Shown: piece by piece, positions 1 to 6,310 of the stretch
How positions within the stretch are numbered: position 1 is the stretch's first letter
Layout of the letters: each line of letters starts with the position of its first letter
NCBI GenBank assembly: GCA_034429215.1
Contig: DAOUGI010000004.1
Span: 1-9,622 of the forward strand
Origin: JAFGOG01 sp034429215
GTDB lineage: Bacteria > Chloroflexota > Anaerolineae > JAAYZQ01
Direction of reading: 5' to 3'
Length of the DNA: 9,622 nucleotides
The notes under the pieces: model-generated
The model's input: the letters and a program-made list of their open reading frames with translations, nothing else
Database searches by the model: none
Told to the model about the DNA's origin: nothing
Position numbers and translations under genes: made by a program

Positions 1-2
1 TC

Positions 3-590
3 ACACCGCTGGCCCGCCAGACGGCTTCCGAGCGCCGCGTACAGCTCGATCCGGTGCCGGGCGCCGCGGTCGAGGCCGGCCGCAAGGGCGAGGCGCTTCG
101 CTCCGCTCAGAATGACAAAGGAGCCAAGGATAGCCGCATCGTCGCCCTGGGGGCCGATCACGGCGGCTTGGCCATGAAAGAGGACCTGAAAGCCTATCTC
201 GGCGAGCTGGGCTACCAGGTGGTCGATTGCGGCACCTTTGGCCCGGAGGCGGTCGATTATCCTGATTTCGCCTACGCCGTCGCCCGCCTGGTGGCCGACG
301 GGCGCGCCTGGCGAGGCATCGTCGTCGACGGCGCCGGCATCGGCTCGTGTATGGCCGCCAACAAGGTGCCCGGGGTGCGGGCGGCGATGTGCTATGACCA
401 TGCCACGGCCGTCAACTCGCGCGAGCACAACGACGCCAACGTGCTGACGCTGGGTGGGATGCTGCTCGGCCGCAGCCTGGCCCGTGATATTGTGAAAACG
501 TGGCTGGCCACCGATTTTGGCGGCGGCCGGCACGCCCGCCGCGTGGACAAGATTGGTGAGATCGAAAAGCGTTACAAGAGGTCAGAGTGA
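3..590 (+). CDS. rpiB: RpiB/LacAB-family sugar-phosphate isomerase, BMC-associated variant (5' partial)
   Basis: The family interconverts aldose and ketose phosphates such as ribose 5-phosphate and ribulose 5-phosphate. The core starts near 139 with ALGADHGGLAMKE (phosphate-binding N-terminus) and continues through DYPDFA, DGAGIGSCMAANKVPGVRAA and SREHNDANVL to GGRHARRVDKI, the usual full-length core of about 150 residues. The frame is open to the left edge. A GTG at 54 is possible but has no Shine-Dalgarno sequence, so I infer that the start lies outside the window. The visible leader (TPLARQTASERRVQL, then a repeat-derived stretch with LRSAQNDK) is not part of the isomerase fold. The E. coli catalytic Cys (ICGTGVG) is Asp here (VDGAGIG), while a Cys appears seven residues later. 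The stop overlaps the deoC start in GTGA, suggesting translational coupling. Family is clear; substrate is not. Confidence 0.9.
   Translation, partial: TPLARQTASERRVQLDPVPGAAVEAGRKGEALRSAQNDKGAKDSRIVALGADHGGLAMKEDLKAYLGELGYQVVDCGTFGPEAVDYPDFAYAVARLVADGRAWRGIVVDGAGIGSCMAANKVPGVRAAMCYDHATAVNSREHNDANVLTLGGMLLGRSLARDIVKTWLATDFGGGRHARRVDKIGEIEKRYKRSE
91..122. repeat. Dispersed-repeat-like segment inside the rpiB reading frame
   Basis: The stretch around GCGCTTCGCTCCGCTCAGA followed by ATGACAAAGG reads as LRSAQNDK in the rpiB frame. It resembles a short repeat I recall as common between genes in many bacterial genomes, where it is often translated as RSAQND. It lies exactly between the non-conserved leader and the conserved isomerase core. 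The repeat identity is from memory; only one copy is in the window. Confidence 0.5.
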
Positions 591-1480
591 ATTACGACGC
601 AGCCACAGTCGAGCGCCTGGTCGAACGGATTACCCGCGAAGTGCTCCTGCTGCTCGCCGAGGGCGGCAGCGGGCAAGATGGCCGCACCCAGGCCGGCGGC
701 GCCGACCGGTGCGCCCAGTGCACGGGGCAGTGCACCCAGGAGTGCCAGGACAAGGTGCGCCAGGTCGTCGACGCCGGCGCCTCGCGCCTCAGCTCCACCC
801 TCGGTGGAGTCAACATGGGGCCCGAGGTCGCGGCGATGATCGATCACACCCTGCTCAAGCCGGAGGCGAGCCAGGATCAGATCGCCCAGCTCTGCTACGA
901 GGCGCGCAAGTACAGCTTTGCCACCGTCTGTGTCAACCCGACCAACGTCCGGCTGTGCGCCCAACTGCTCAAGGGATCGCCGGTCGGCGTGTGCACCGTC
1001 GTCGGTTTTCCCTTGGGGGCGACGCCGCCTGAGGTCAAGGCCTACGAGGCCCAGCAGGCGCTGGACGACGGCGCGACCGAGGTGGACATGGTTATCAACA
1101 TCGGCGCGCTCAAGAGCAAGGATCATGCGCTGGTCGAGCGGGACATTGCCACTGTGGCGCGCACCTGCCATGCCGCGGGCGCTTTGCTGAAGGTGATCAT
1201 CGAGGCGGCGCTGCTGACCGATGACGAAAAGGCCAAGGCCTGCGAGCTGGCCAAGGCCGCCGGCGCCGACTATGTCAAGACCAGCACCGGTTTTGGCCCC
1301 GGCGGGGCCACGGCCCACGACGTAGAGCTGATGCGCCGCACCGTCGGGCCGGCGATGGGCGTCAAGGCGGCCGGCGGCATCCGCAGTTTCGAGGATGCCC
1401 AGGCCATGATCGCTGCCGGCGCGACGCGCATCGGCGCCAGCGCCAGCATCAAGATTTTGCAGCAGGCGCAAGCCGCATAG
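587..1480 (+). CDS. deoC: Deoxyribose-phosphate aldolase with N-terminal encapsulation peptide and Cys cluster
   Basis: This class I aldolase cleaves 2-deoxyribose 5-phosphate to glyceraldehyde 3-phosphate and acetaldehyde. The catalytic domain begins near residue 79 (AAMIDHTLLKPEA) and keeps the expected residues: Asp167 in EVDMVINIG, Schiff-base Lys231 in DYVKTSTGF and Lys260 in GVKAAGGIR. It has 297 residues against about 220-250 usually, because of a roughly 75-residue N-terminal extension. Residues 1-25 form an amphipathic helix (VERLVERITREVL), typical of encapsulation peptides. A Gly-rich linker follows, then Cys42, Cys45, Cys49 and Cys53 (CAQCTGQCTQEC). The GTG start overlaps the rpiB stop by four bases and is needed to include the helix. 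With shell genes just downstream, it is likely the signature enzyme of the compartment. Lumenal location is inferred. Confidence 0.95.
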   Translation: MNYDAATVERLVERITREVLLLLAEGGSGQDGRTQAGGADRCAQCTGQCTQECQDKVRQVVDAGASRLSSTLGGVNMGPEVAAMIDHTLLKPEASQDQIAQLCYEARKYSFATVCVNPTNVRLCAQLLKGSPVGVCTVVGFPLGATPPEVKAYEAQQALDDGATEVDMVINIGALKSKDHALVERDIATVARTCHAAGALLKVIIEAALLTDDEKAKACELAKAAGADYVKTSTGFGPGGATAHDVELMRRTVGPAMGVKAAGGIRSFEDAQAMIAAGATRIGASASIKILQQAQAA

Positions 1481-1488
1481 GGGCACGC

Positions 1489-1542
1489 ACCTGTAACAGG
1501 TAGGGGCGCATGGCCCCCAGGGAGGGGGCCGGCGTGCGCCCC
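1489..1542. repeat. GC-rich hairpin-forming element between deoC and BMC-T
   Basis: The gap of about 80 bases between deoC and the next gene holds a small inverted repeat, ACCTGT (1489-1494) with ACAGGT (1496-1501). A larger imperfect one follows: GGGGCGCA (1503-1510) with TGCGCCCC (1535-1542), and GGCCCCC (1512-1518) with GGGGGCC (1524-1530), around a five-base loop. No T-run follows, so it does not look like an intrinsic terminator. It ends just before the ribosome binding site of BMC-T. It may be an mRNA-stability or attenuation hairpin, or a mobile repeat remnant; the sequence alone does not decide. Confidence 0.6.
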
Positions 1543-1547
1543 CCAGG

Positions 1548-1553
1548 AAGGAG
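1548..1553 (+). promoter_or_regulatory. Ribosome binding site fixing the TTG start of BMC-T
   Basis: AAGGAG lies eight bases before TTG at 1562. No in-frame ATG or GTG lies nearby that would keep the conserved N-terminus (DLRAYVFLDSLQP), so this site supports the rare TTG start. Confidence 0.75.
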
Positions 1554-1561
1554 AGGGTTCC

Positions 1562-2200
1562 TTGAGTGTAGATCTGCGTGCGTACGTTTTCTTGGACAGT
1601 CTGCAACCGCAGATGGCGTCCTTTATCGGCTCTACGGCGCGGGGCTTTTTGCCACTGGCCGGCGATGCCTCGCTGTGGGTCGAGATTTCGCCCGGCATCG
1701 AGATCAACCGCATCACCGACATCGCGCTCAAGGCCACCAAGGTCCGCCCGGCCGTCCAGGTGGTTGAGCGGTTGTTCGGCTTGCTCGAGGTCCACTCGTC
1801 CGACCAGGCCGACGTGCGGGCTTCTGGGGTTGCCATCCTCGAAGCGCTGGGCGTGCGGGCCGAGGAGCGCTGGAAACCCAAGGTCCTGTCCAGCCAGGTC
1901 ATCCGCCGGGTAGATGCCCACCAGGCCCAGCTCGTCAACCGCAATCGCGGCGGCATGATGCTTATCGCCGACCAAACCCTGTACATCATGGAGCTCGAGC
2001 CGGCGGCCTATGCGGTGCTGGCAGCCAACGAAGCCGAAAAGGCCGCCAATATCAACATCATCGAGGTCCGGCCGTTCGGCAGCTTTGGCCGCGTCTACCT
2101 GGGCGGCGAAGAGCGCGACATCATGGCCGGCTACACCGCGGCCATCCAGGCCATCGAGGACATCACTGGACGGGTGATAGAGACGACACGCAAACAATAA
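1562..2200 (+). CDS. BMC-T shell protein, tandem BMC domains (CsoS1D-like double-disc type)
   Basis: Structural shell protein that trimerises into a pseudohexameric tile. Residues 1-36 (DLRAYVFLDSLQPQMASFIG) form an N-terminal extension. The first BMC domain covers about 37-100 and the second about 130-205 (ELEPAAYAVLAANEAEKAA, then RPFGSFGRVYLGGEE). Aligned by eye with PduA, Glu69-Arg70 falls where the EK of the pore loop EKIGSG sits. A Glu-Arg pair is known to gate the large pore in CsoS1D-type trimers, which often stack face to face; assignment to that subtype is my inference from the overall pattern. With 212 residues it has normal BMC-T length. It is the first of three consecutive shell genes. 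It would be the likely route for larger substrates or cofactors. Confidence 0.9.
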   Translation: MSVDLRAYVFLDSLQPQMASFIGSTARGFLPLAGDASLWVEISPGIEINRITDIALKATKVRPAVQVVERLFGLLEVHSSDQADVRASGVAILEALGVRAEERWKPKVLSSQVIRRVDAHQAQLVNRNRGGMMLIADQTLYIMELEPAAYAVLAANEAEKAANINIIEVRPFGSFGRVYLGGEERDIMAGYTAAIQAIEDITGRVIETTRKQ

Positions 2201-2228
2201 TCCGTGCACTAAACAACAGGAGGCAATA

Positions 2229-2534
<306 letters not shown>

Positions 2535-2539
2535 CTGCC

Positions 2540-2830
2540 ATGCTGTTAGGCAAAGTAGTCGGCACGCTCGTAGCCAGCCGCAAAGACGAAAAGCTGGAAG
2601 GCTTCAAGTTCCTGGTGGTCAGGCGGCTCAACGTCGAGAATGAGGAGGTCGGCGATTACGTCGTCGCTGCCGATGCGGTCCAGGCCGGCGTCGGCGACGT
2701 CGTGATGTACGCCACCGGCTCCTCGGCGCGGCAGACCGCCGTGACCGACAAGCGCCCGTGTGACGCGGTCATCATGGCCGTCGTCGACACCTGGGAAGTC
2801 AACGGCATCGTCAAGTATCAGAAAGAATAG
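2540..2830 (+). CDS. BMC-P pentameric vertex protein, EutN/CcmL family
   Basis: Forms the pentamers that cap shell vertices. The family pattern is clear: N-terminal MLLGKVVGTLVASRKDEKLEG, a central DAVQAGVGDVVMYATGSSAR (residues 45-64) and the C-terminal VIMAVVDTWEVNG. At 96 residues it has the usual length. It starts five bases after the BMC-H stop; its ribosome binding site (GGAAGAA, about 2526-2532) lies inside the end of that gene, so the two are co-translated. With BMC-T and BMC-H it completes a minimal shell set (T, H, P), enough in principle to build a closed shell. Confidence 0.96.
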   Translation: MLLGKVVGTLVASRKDEKLEGFKFLVVRRLNVENEEVGDYVVAADAVQAGVGDVVMYATGSSARQTAVTDKRPCDAVIMAVVDTWEVNGIVKYQKE

Positions 2831-2842
2831 GAGACCGGGCTG

Positions 2843-3895
2843 ATGAGTGTCAGGCCCAAGATCCTGGTCGCCGACGACGCACCAGACAATGTCGCGTTGG
2901 TCCAAGACCTGCTGGCCGCCGAGGGGTATGACGTCATACCGGCTTACAACGGCGAGGAAGCCCTGCTCAAGATCCACCTGAATCTGCCTGACGTCGTTCT
3001 GCTGGACATCAACATGCCGCGCATGGACGGCTACGAGACCTGCAGGCGGCTTAAAGAGGATCCGACGACCGCCGATATCCCGGTGCTCATGCTTACCGCC
3101 TTGGCCGAGCCGGACGATCGGGTCAGGGGCTTGCAGCTTGGCGCTGAAGACTATTTGACCAAGCCGTTTGACTATCGGGAGCTGATCGCCAGGGTCAGGG
3201 CCAGGCTTCGCACCAAGCAGATGGCCGATGAATTGCGGGCGGCGCAGCAGGCCATCCGTCACACCTTCGAGCGGTACGTCTCTCCCCGCGTTGTCGAGCG
3301 GCTGCTGGCCGATCCTTCCCAGGTGCGGCTGGGCGGCGTGCAGCAGCCGGTGACTATCCTGTTCGCCGATCTGCGCGGTTACACCGCCATGGCCGAAGCG
3401 CTGCCGCCGGAGCAGTTGGTGGATGTGCTCAACGGCCACCTGACCGTCGCGGCTCAGGCCATCCTCGCCCAGGAGGGGACGATCAGCACCTTCGTGGGTG
3501 ACCTGGCGATGGCCATCTACAATGCCCCTCTGCCTCAGCCCGACCACGCCCTGCGTGCGGCGCGGACGGCTCTGGCTCTGCACCAGGGCATGGCCCGCCA
3601 TCATGTGAGCCTGGCCCCAGAGCTGCGCATGAATTTCGGCGTCGGGATCGTCACCGGCGAGGCGGTGGTGGGCAACCTCGGCGCGCGGGAATTGCAGCTC
3701 TATACGGCTGTCGGCGACGTGGTCAACCTGGCGCAGCGATTGGAAGAGATGGCCGGCGGGGGAAGGGTCTTTATCTCTGAGAGCACCCGCCAGGCGCTGG
3801 GCTCAGGCGCCAGCGTCAGGTCGTTGGGTCCCGTCCTCGTCCGCGGCCGCACCGAGCCGGTGGTGATCTATGAGCTGCTGGACCTCTCCGCCTAA
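2843..3895 (+). CDS. Response regulator with class III adenylate/guanylate cyclase output domain
   Basis: Residues 1-125 are a receiver domain with acidic pair Asp11-Asp12, phosphoacceptor Asp55 (VVLLDINMP), Thr85 and Lys107 (LTKPFD). A helical linker (126-150, FERYVSPRVVERLL) joins a class III cyclase domain at 165-348. Metal-binding Asp176 (LFADLRGYT) and Asp220 (FVGDLAMAIYNAP) and transition-state Asn295 and Arg299 (GDVVNLAQRLE) are kept. The purine-recognition Lys before GD is Thr216, and the second specificity position is Thr288 (YTAVGD). It should therefore make a cyclic nucleotide under control of an unseen histidine kinase, but nucleotide preference and activity are uncertain. A ribosome binding site AGGAGA (2829-2834) overlaps the BMC-P stop and the gap is only 12 bases, so it is cotranscribed with the shell genes and sits between them and the aldehyde dehydrogenase. 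Confidence 0.93.
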   Translation: MSVRPKILVADDAPDNVALVQDLLAAEGYDVIPAYNGEEALLKIHLNLPDVVLLDINMPRMDGYETCRRLKEDPTTADIPVLMLTALAEPDDRVRGLQLGAEDYLTKPFDYRELIARVRARLRTKQMADELRAAQQAIRHTFERYVSPRVVERLLADPSQVRLGGVQQPVTILFADLRGYTAMAEALPPEQLVDVLNGHLTVAAQAILAQEGTISTFVGDLAMAIYNAPLPQPDHALRAARTALALHQGMARHHVSLAPELRMNFGVGIVTGEAVVGNLGARELQLYTAVGDVVNLAQRLEEMAGGGRVFISESTRQALGSGASVRSLGPVLVRGRTEPVVIYELLDLSA

Positions 3896-3968
3896 CTCCC
3901 TCTCCCCTTGGGAGAGGGCCGGGTGAGGGCAGCACTCCCTCTCCCTCTGGGAGAGGGTAGGGTGAGGG
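3896..3968. repeat. Two tandem copies of a 34-base palindromic repeat
   Basis: Copies lie at 3896-3929 and 3935-3968 (39-base period) and differ at four positions. Each contains CCCTCTCCC, a three-base loop and GGGAGAGGG, a perfect nine-base inverted repeat (3898-3918 and 3937-3957), followed by GGGTGAGGG. No T-run follows either copy, so terminators are unlikely. The array fills the gap between the cyclase and aldehyde dehydrogenase genes. Its right end carries the GAGG that probably serves as the dehydrogenase ribosome binding site. The type resembles dispersed intergenic palindromes I recall from many GC-rich genomes. Confidence 0.85.
3964..3967 (+). promoter_or_regulatory. Ribosome binding site for the aldehyde dehydrogenase, inside the repeat
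   Basis: GAGG in the last part of the second repeat copy lies nine bases before GTG at 3977. An alternative in-frame GTG at 3962 has GAGAGGG (3951-3957) four bases upstream, so a start five codons earlier is possible. Confidence 0.5.
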
Positions 3969-3976
3969 TAATCTCT

Positions 3977-5452
3977 GTGATCGATGACAAACGAATTGCC
4001 GAGATCGTAGAGCGGGTCGTGGCCGACCTGCGCGGCGCTGGCGGTGCTGTGCCTGCGCCCGCACCGCCGGCCGCCGGACCGGCGGCGGGACAGCCACCGG
4101 CCAAGCCGGCCGCAGTCGTCGCCGGGCAAAATGGCGTCTATCCTGACCTCGATTCTGCCGTGGCGGCGGCGGCCGTCGCATTCAGGCGCCTGGCCGATCT
4201 GCCCTTGGAGCGGCGGTCTGCCCTGGTCGCTGCCATGCGCCAGGCCGCCCTGGACAACGCGCCCCTCCTGGCCCGAGCTGCCTGGCAAGAGACCGGCATG
4301 GGCCGCCCGGAGGACAAGACCGAGAAGAACCTGCTCGTCGCCGAGCGAACGCCCGGCCCGGAACAGTTGCAGGCCCGCGCCTGGACCGGCGACCGCGGGC
4401 TGACCCTGGTCGAGCGGGCGCCCTATGGCGTCATCGGGGCCATTACCCCCAGCACCAACCCTACGTCGACGATCCTGTGCAACTCTATCGGCATGATCTC
4501 CGCCGGCAACGCTGCCGTCTTTAACGCCCATCCCAGCGCCAAGCTGTGCTCGGCGCAGACGGTGCAGATCCTCAATCAGGCCATCCAGCGGGCCGGCGGC
4601 CCACCCGACCTGATCACCTGCCCGGCCGAGCCGACCATCGACAGCGCGCAGAAGCTAATGCACCATCCGGCCGTCCGCCTCCTGGTCGTCACCGGCGGGC
4701 CGGGCGTCGTCCGCGAGGCGATGCACTCGGGCAAGAAGGCGATCTGTGCCGGGCCCGGCAACCCGCCCGTGGTCGTCGACGAGACTGCCGACCTTGAGCA
4801 GGCTGCGCGGGACATTATCAAGGGCGCTTCGTTCGACAACAATGTCGTGTGCATCCTGGAAAAGGAGATTATCGCCGTCGACTCTATCGCCGACCAGCTC
4901 AAGGCGATCATGCTCCACCGGGGTGCGGTTGAGATCTCGCCGTGGCAGCTTGGCCGCCTGATGAAGGTCATCATGGCCGAGGATCACGGCCCGGGCGAGC
5001 ATGGGGTTATCAACAAGACGTTCGTCGGCAAGTCGCCCAGCGTCATCCTGCGCGAGATCGGCGTCAATGTCGGCGACGAGGTGCGCCTGGTGTTGGCCGA
5101 GACCGACGCCGACCACCCCTTGGTCTGGACCGAGCAGCTTATGCCGGTCATGCCCTTGGTGCGCGTGCCCAATGCCGATCGAGCCATCGACCTGGCCAAA
5201 GCGGCTGAACAGGGCATGTATCACACGGCGGCGATCCACTCCAAAAACCTGGATGTCCTGAGCCGCATGGCGCGGGAGATGAACGTCAGCATCTTTATCA
5301 AGAACGGCCCCAGCCTGGCGGGCCTGGGCTTTGGCGGCGAGGGGTTCACCTCGTTCTCCATCGCCAGCCCCACCGGTGAGGGCTTGACCAGTGTCCTGGA
5401 CTTTACCCGGGTGCGTCGCTGCACCCTGGTGGATGCTTTCCGCATTATTTAG
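3977..5452 (+). CDS. CoA-acylating aldehyde dehydrogenase, PduP/EutE type, with encapsulation peptide
   Basis: Oxidises an aldehyde, here probably acetaldehyde from DeoC, to acyl-CoA with NAD+. Residues 1-20 (DDKRIAEIVERVVADLRG) form an amphipathic helix like the one on DeoC. A Pro/Ala-rich linker covers about 21-50, a common layout for lumen-targeted BMC enzymes. The catalytic domain shows ITPSTNPTSTILCN (156-169), the cofactor-binding stretch VVTGGPGVV (237-245), GPGNPPVVVD (259-268) and catalytic Cys292 in FDNNVVC. The C-terminal GGEGFTSFSIASPTGEG is typical of the PduP/EutE group. The frame extends upstream to a TTG at 3908, but that part translates only the palindromic repeat, so I chose GTG at 3977 (491 residues). 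It is the last gene with a clear BMC role. Confidence 0.95.
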   Translation: MIDDKRIAEIVERVVADLRGAGGAVPAPAPPAAGPAAGQPPAKPAAVVAGQNGVYPDLDSAVAAAAVAFRRLADLPLERRSALVAAMRQAALDNAPLLARAAWQETGMGRPEDKTEKNLLVAERTPGPEQLQARAWTGDRGLTLVERAPYGVIGAITPSTNPTSTILCNSIGMISAGNAAVFNAHPSAKLCSAQTVQILNQAIQRAGGPPDLITCPAEPTIDSAQKLMHHPAVRLLVVTGGPGVVREAMHSGKKAICAGPGNPPVVVDETADLEQAARDIIKGASFDNNVVCILEKEIIAVDSIADQLKAIMLHRGAVEISPWQLGRLMKVIMAEDHGPGEHGVINKTFVGKSPSVILREIGVNVGDEVRLVLAETDADHPLVWTEQLMPVMPLVRVPNADRAIDLAKAAEQGMYHTAAIHSKNLDVLSRMAREMNVSIFIKNGPSLAGLGFGGEGFTSFSIASPTGEGLTSVLDFTRVRRCTLVDAFRII

Positions 5453-5467
5453 GAGGAAGTTACGAGG

Positions 5468-6310
5468 ATGTCAATTCGAGGGAGGAAGAAGATGGGGCTG
5501 TATCGAAAATTGGCCGGGCTTGGCCTGGCGGCGCTGCTGATCGCGACCACCCTGGCGGCCTGCGGCCAGCAACCGGGCGAAGAAGCGACTGCCGTTCCCG
5601 GCACTACATCGGTGGCCGAAACGACCGTCGAGGAGCACTTTCAGAAGGGAAACGAGTATATCCAGGCCGGCCAGTTCGACCAGGCCGTTGTCGAGTTTGA
5701 GGCGGTGCTCAAGGCCGAGCCGGAACGGATCTCGGCTTTGACCAACCTGGGGGTGGCTTATTACAACGTCGGCCGCCTGGACGACGCGATTGCCCAGTAC
5801 CAAAAGGCGCTCGAGGTCGGGCCGGACGACGCCGATATCCGCTCCAACATGGCGGCTGCTTACGTTCAAAAGAACGATCTGACCAATGCCCAGGCCGAGT
5901 ACCAGAAGGCGCTCCAGATCAAGCCAGAGCTGGCCCAGGCGCACTTTGGGCTGGCCGTTGTCTATCTGCAGCAGGGGCAAAATGACCAGGCTCTCGCCGA
6001 GCTTGAGCAGTTCCAAAAGTACGACGATGGCTCGGACAAGCTGGCCACCGCCCAGGCCAACATCTATCTGGGCGCCATTTACCTGGAAAAGGGCGAGTAC
6101 GAAACGGCCCTGGTCGAATATCAAAAGGCCCTCCAGGTCGATCCCACGCTCCCTGCCGCCCACTTTGGCGTGGGCCTGATCTATGCGCAGTTGGGCCAGA
6201 AGGAACAGGCCATCAAGGCCCTCGATCAGTTCCAGCAGTACGACGACGGCACCAACTCGGCGATGACCGACCAGGCAGTGCAATTGCTGGAGCAGTTGAA
6301 GGGCCAATAG
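5468..6310 (+). CDS. TPR-repeat lipoprotein
   Basis: A signal peptide with basic start (RGRKKMGLYRK), hydrophobic core (LAGLGLAALLIATTLA) and lipobox LAAC (Cys32) marks an exported, lipid-anchored protein. A short Thr/Ala-rich spacer leads to about six tetratricopeptide repeats over residues 53-262, a fold that binds partner proteins; the partner is unknown. Residues 144-196 and 217-269 are near duplicates, offset by 73 (EYQKALQIKP and EYQKALQVDP; QKYDDG and QQYDDG). ATG at 5468 has AGGAGG 11 bases upstream. ATG at 5492 (residue 9) has a better-spaced site and would give a classic 24-residue signal, so the start is ambiguous. It begins 15 bases after the dehydrogenase stop, so read-through is likely, but an exported protein cannot act in the lumen. 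Confidence 0.9.
   Translation: MSIRGRKKMGLYRKLAGLGLAALLIATTLAACGQQPGEEATAVPGTTSVAETTVEEHFQKGNEYIQAGQFDQAVVEFEAVLKAEPERISALTNLGVAYYNVGRLDDAIAQYQKALEVGPDDADIRSNMAAAYVQKNDLTNAQAEYQKALQIKPELAQAHFGLAVVYLQQGQNDQALAELEQFQKYDDGSDKLATAQANIYLGAIYLEKGEYETALVEYQKALQVDPTLPAAHFGVGLIYAQLGQKEQAIKALDQFQQYDDGTNSAMTDQAVQLLEQLKGQ
5481..5487 (+). promoter_or_regulatory. Alternative ribosome binding site inside the lipoprotein gene start
   Basis: GGAGGAA lies four to six bases before an in-frame ATG at 5492. Its quality and the resulting shorter signal peptide make 5492 a serious rival to 5468 as the true start. Confidence 0.55.

Noticed and set aside
54..56. GTG as the true start of the RpiB-like gene
   Set aside because: There is no Shine-Dalgarno sequence upstream and the frame stays open to the window edge, so the gene is more likely 5' partial.
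2546..3604. Minus-strand open frame of 352 codons across BMC-P and the cyclase
   Set aside because: Antisense shadow of two conserved genes; no motifs and no plausible ribosome binding site noted.
3898..3957. Palindromic repeats as intrinsic terminators or a CRISPR array
   Set aside because: No T-run follows either hairpin, and two copies with a five-base spacer do not make a CRISPR array.
3908..3976. Upstream TTG start giving a 23-residue longer aldehyde dehydrogenase
   Set aside because: Those residues only translate the palindromic repeat, and the encapsulation helix begins right after GTG 3977.
4853..4855. Aldehyde dehydrogenase might be inactive
   Set aside because: Catalytic Cys292 sits in the proper FDNNVVC context, and the cofactor-binding and C-terminal motifs are intact.
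5471..6307. Minus-strand open frame of 278 codons exactly opposite the TPR lipoprotein
   Set aside because: The Leu-rich translation is the complement of regular TPR codons; the plus strand has signal peptide, lipobox and repeats.
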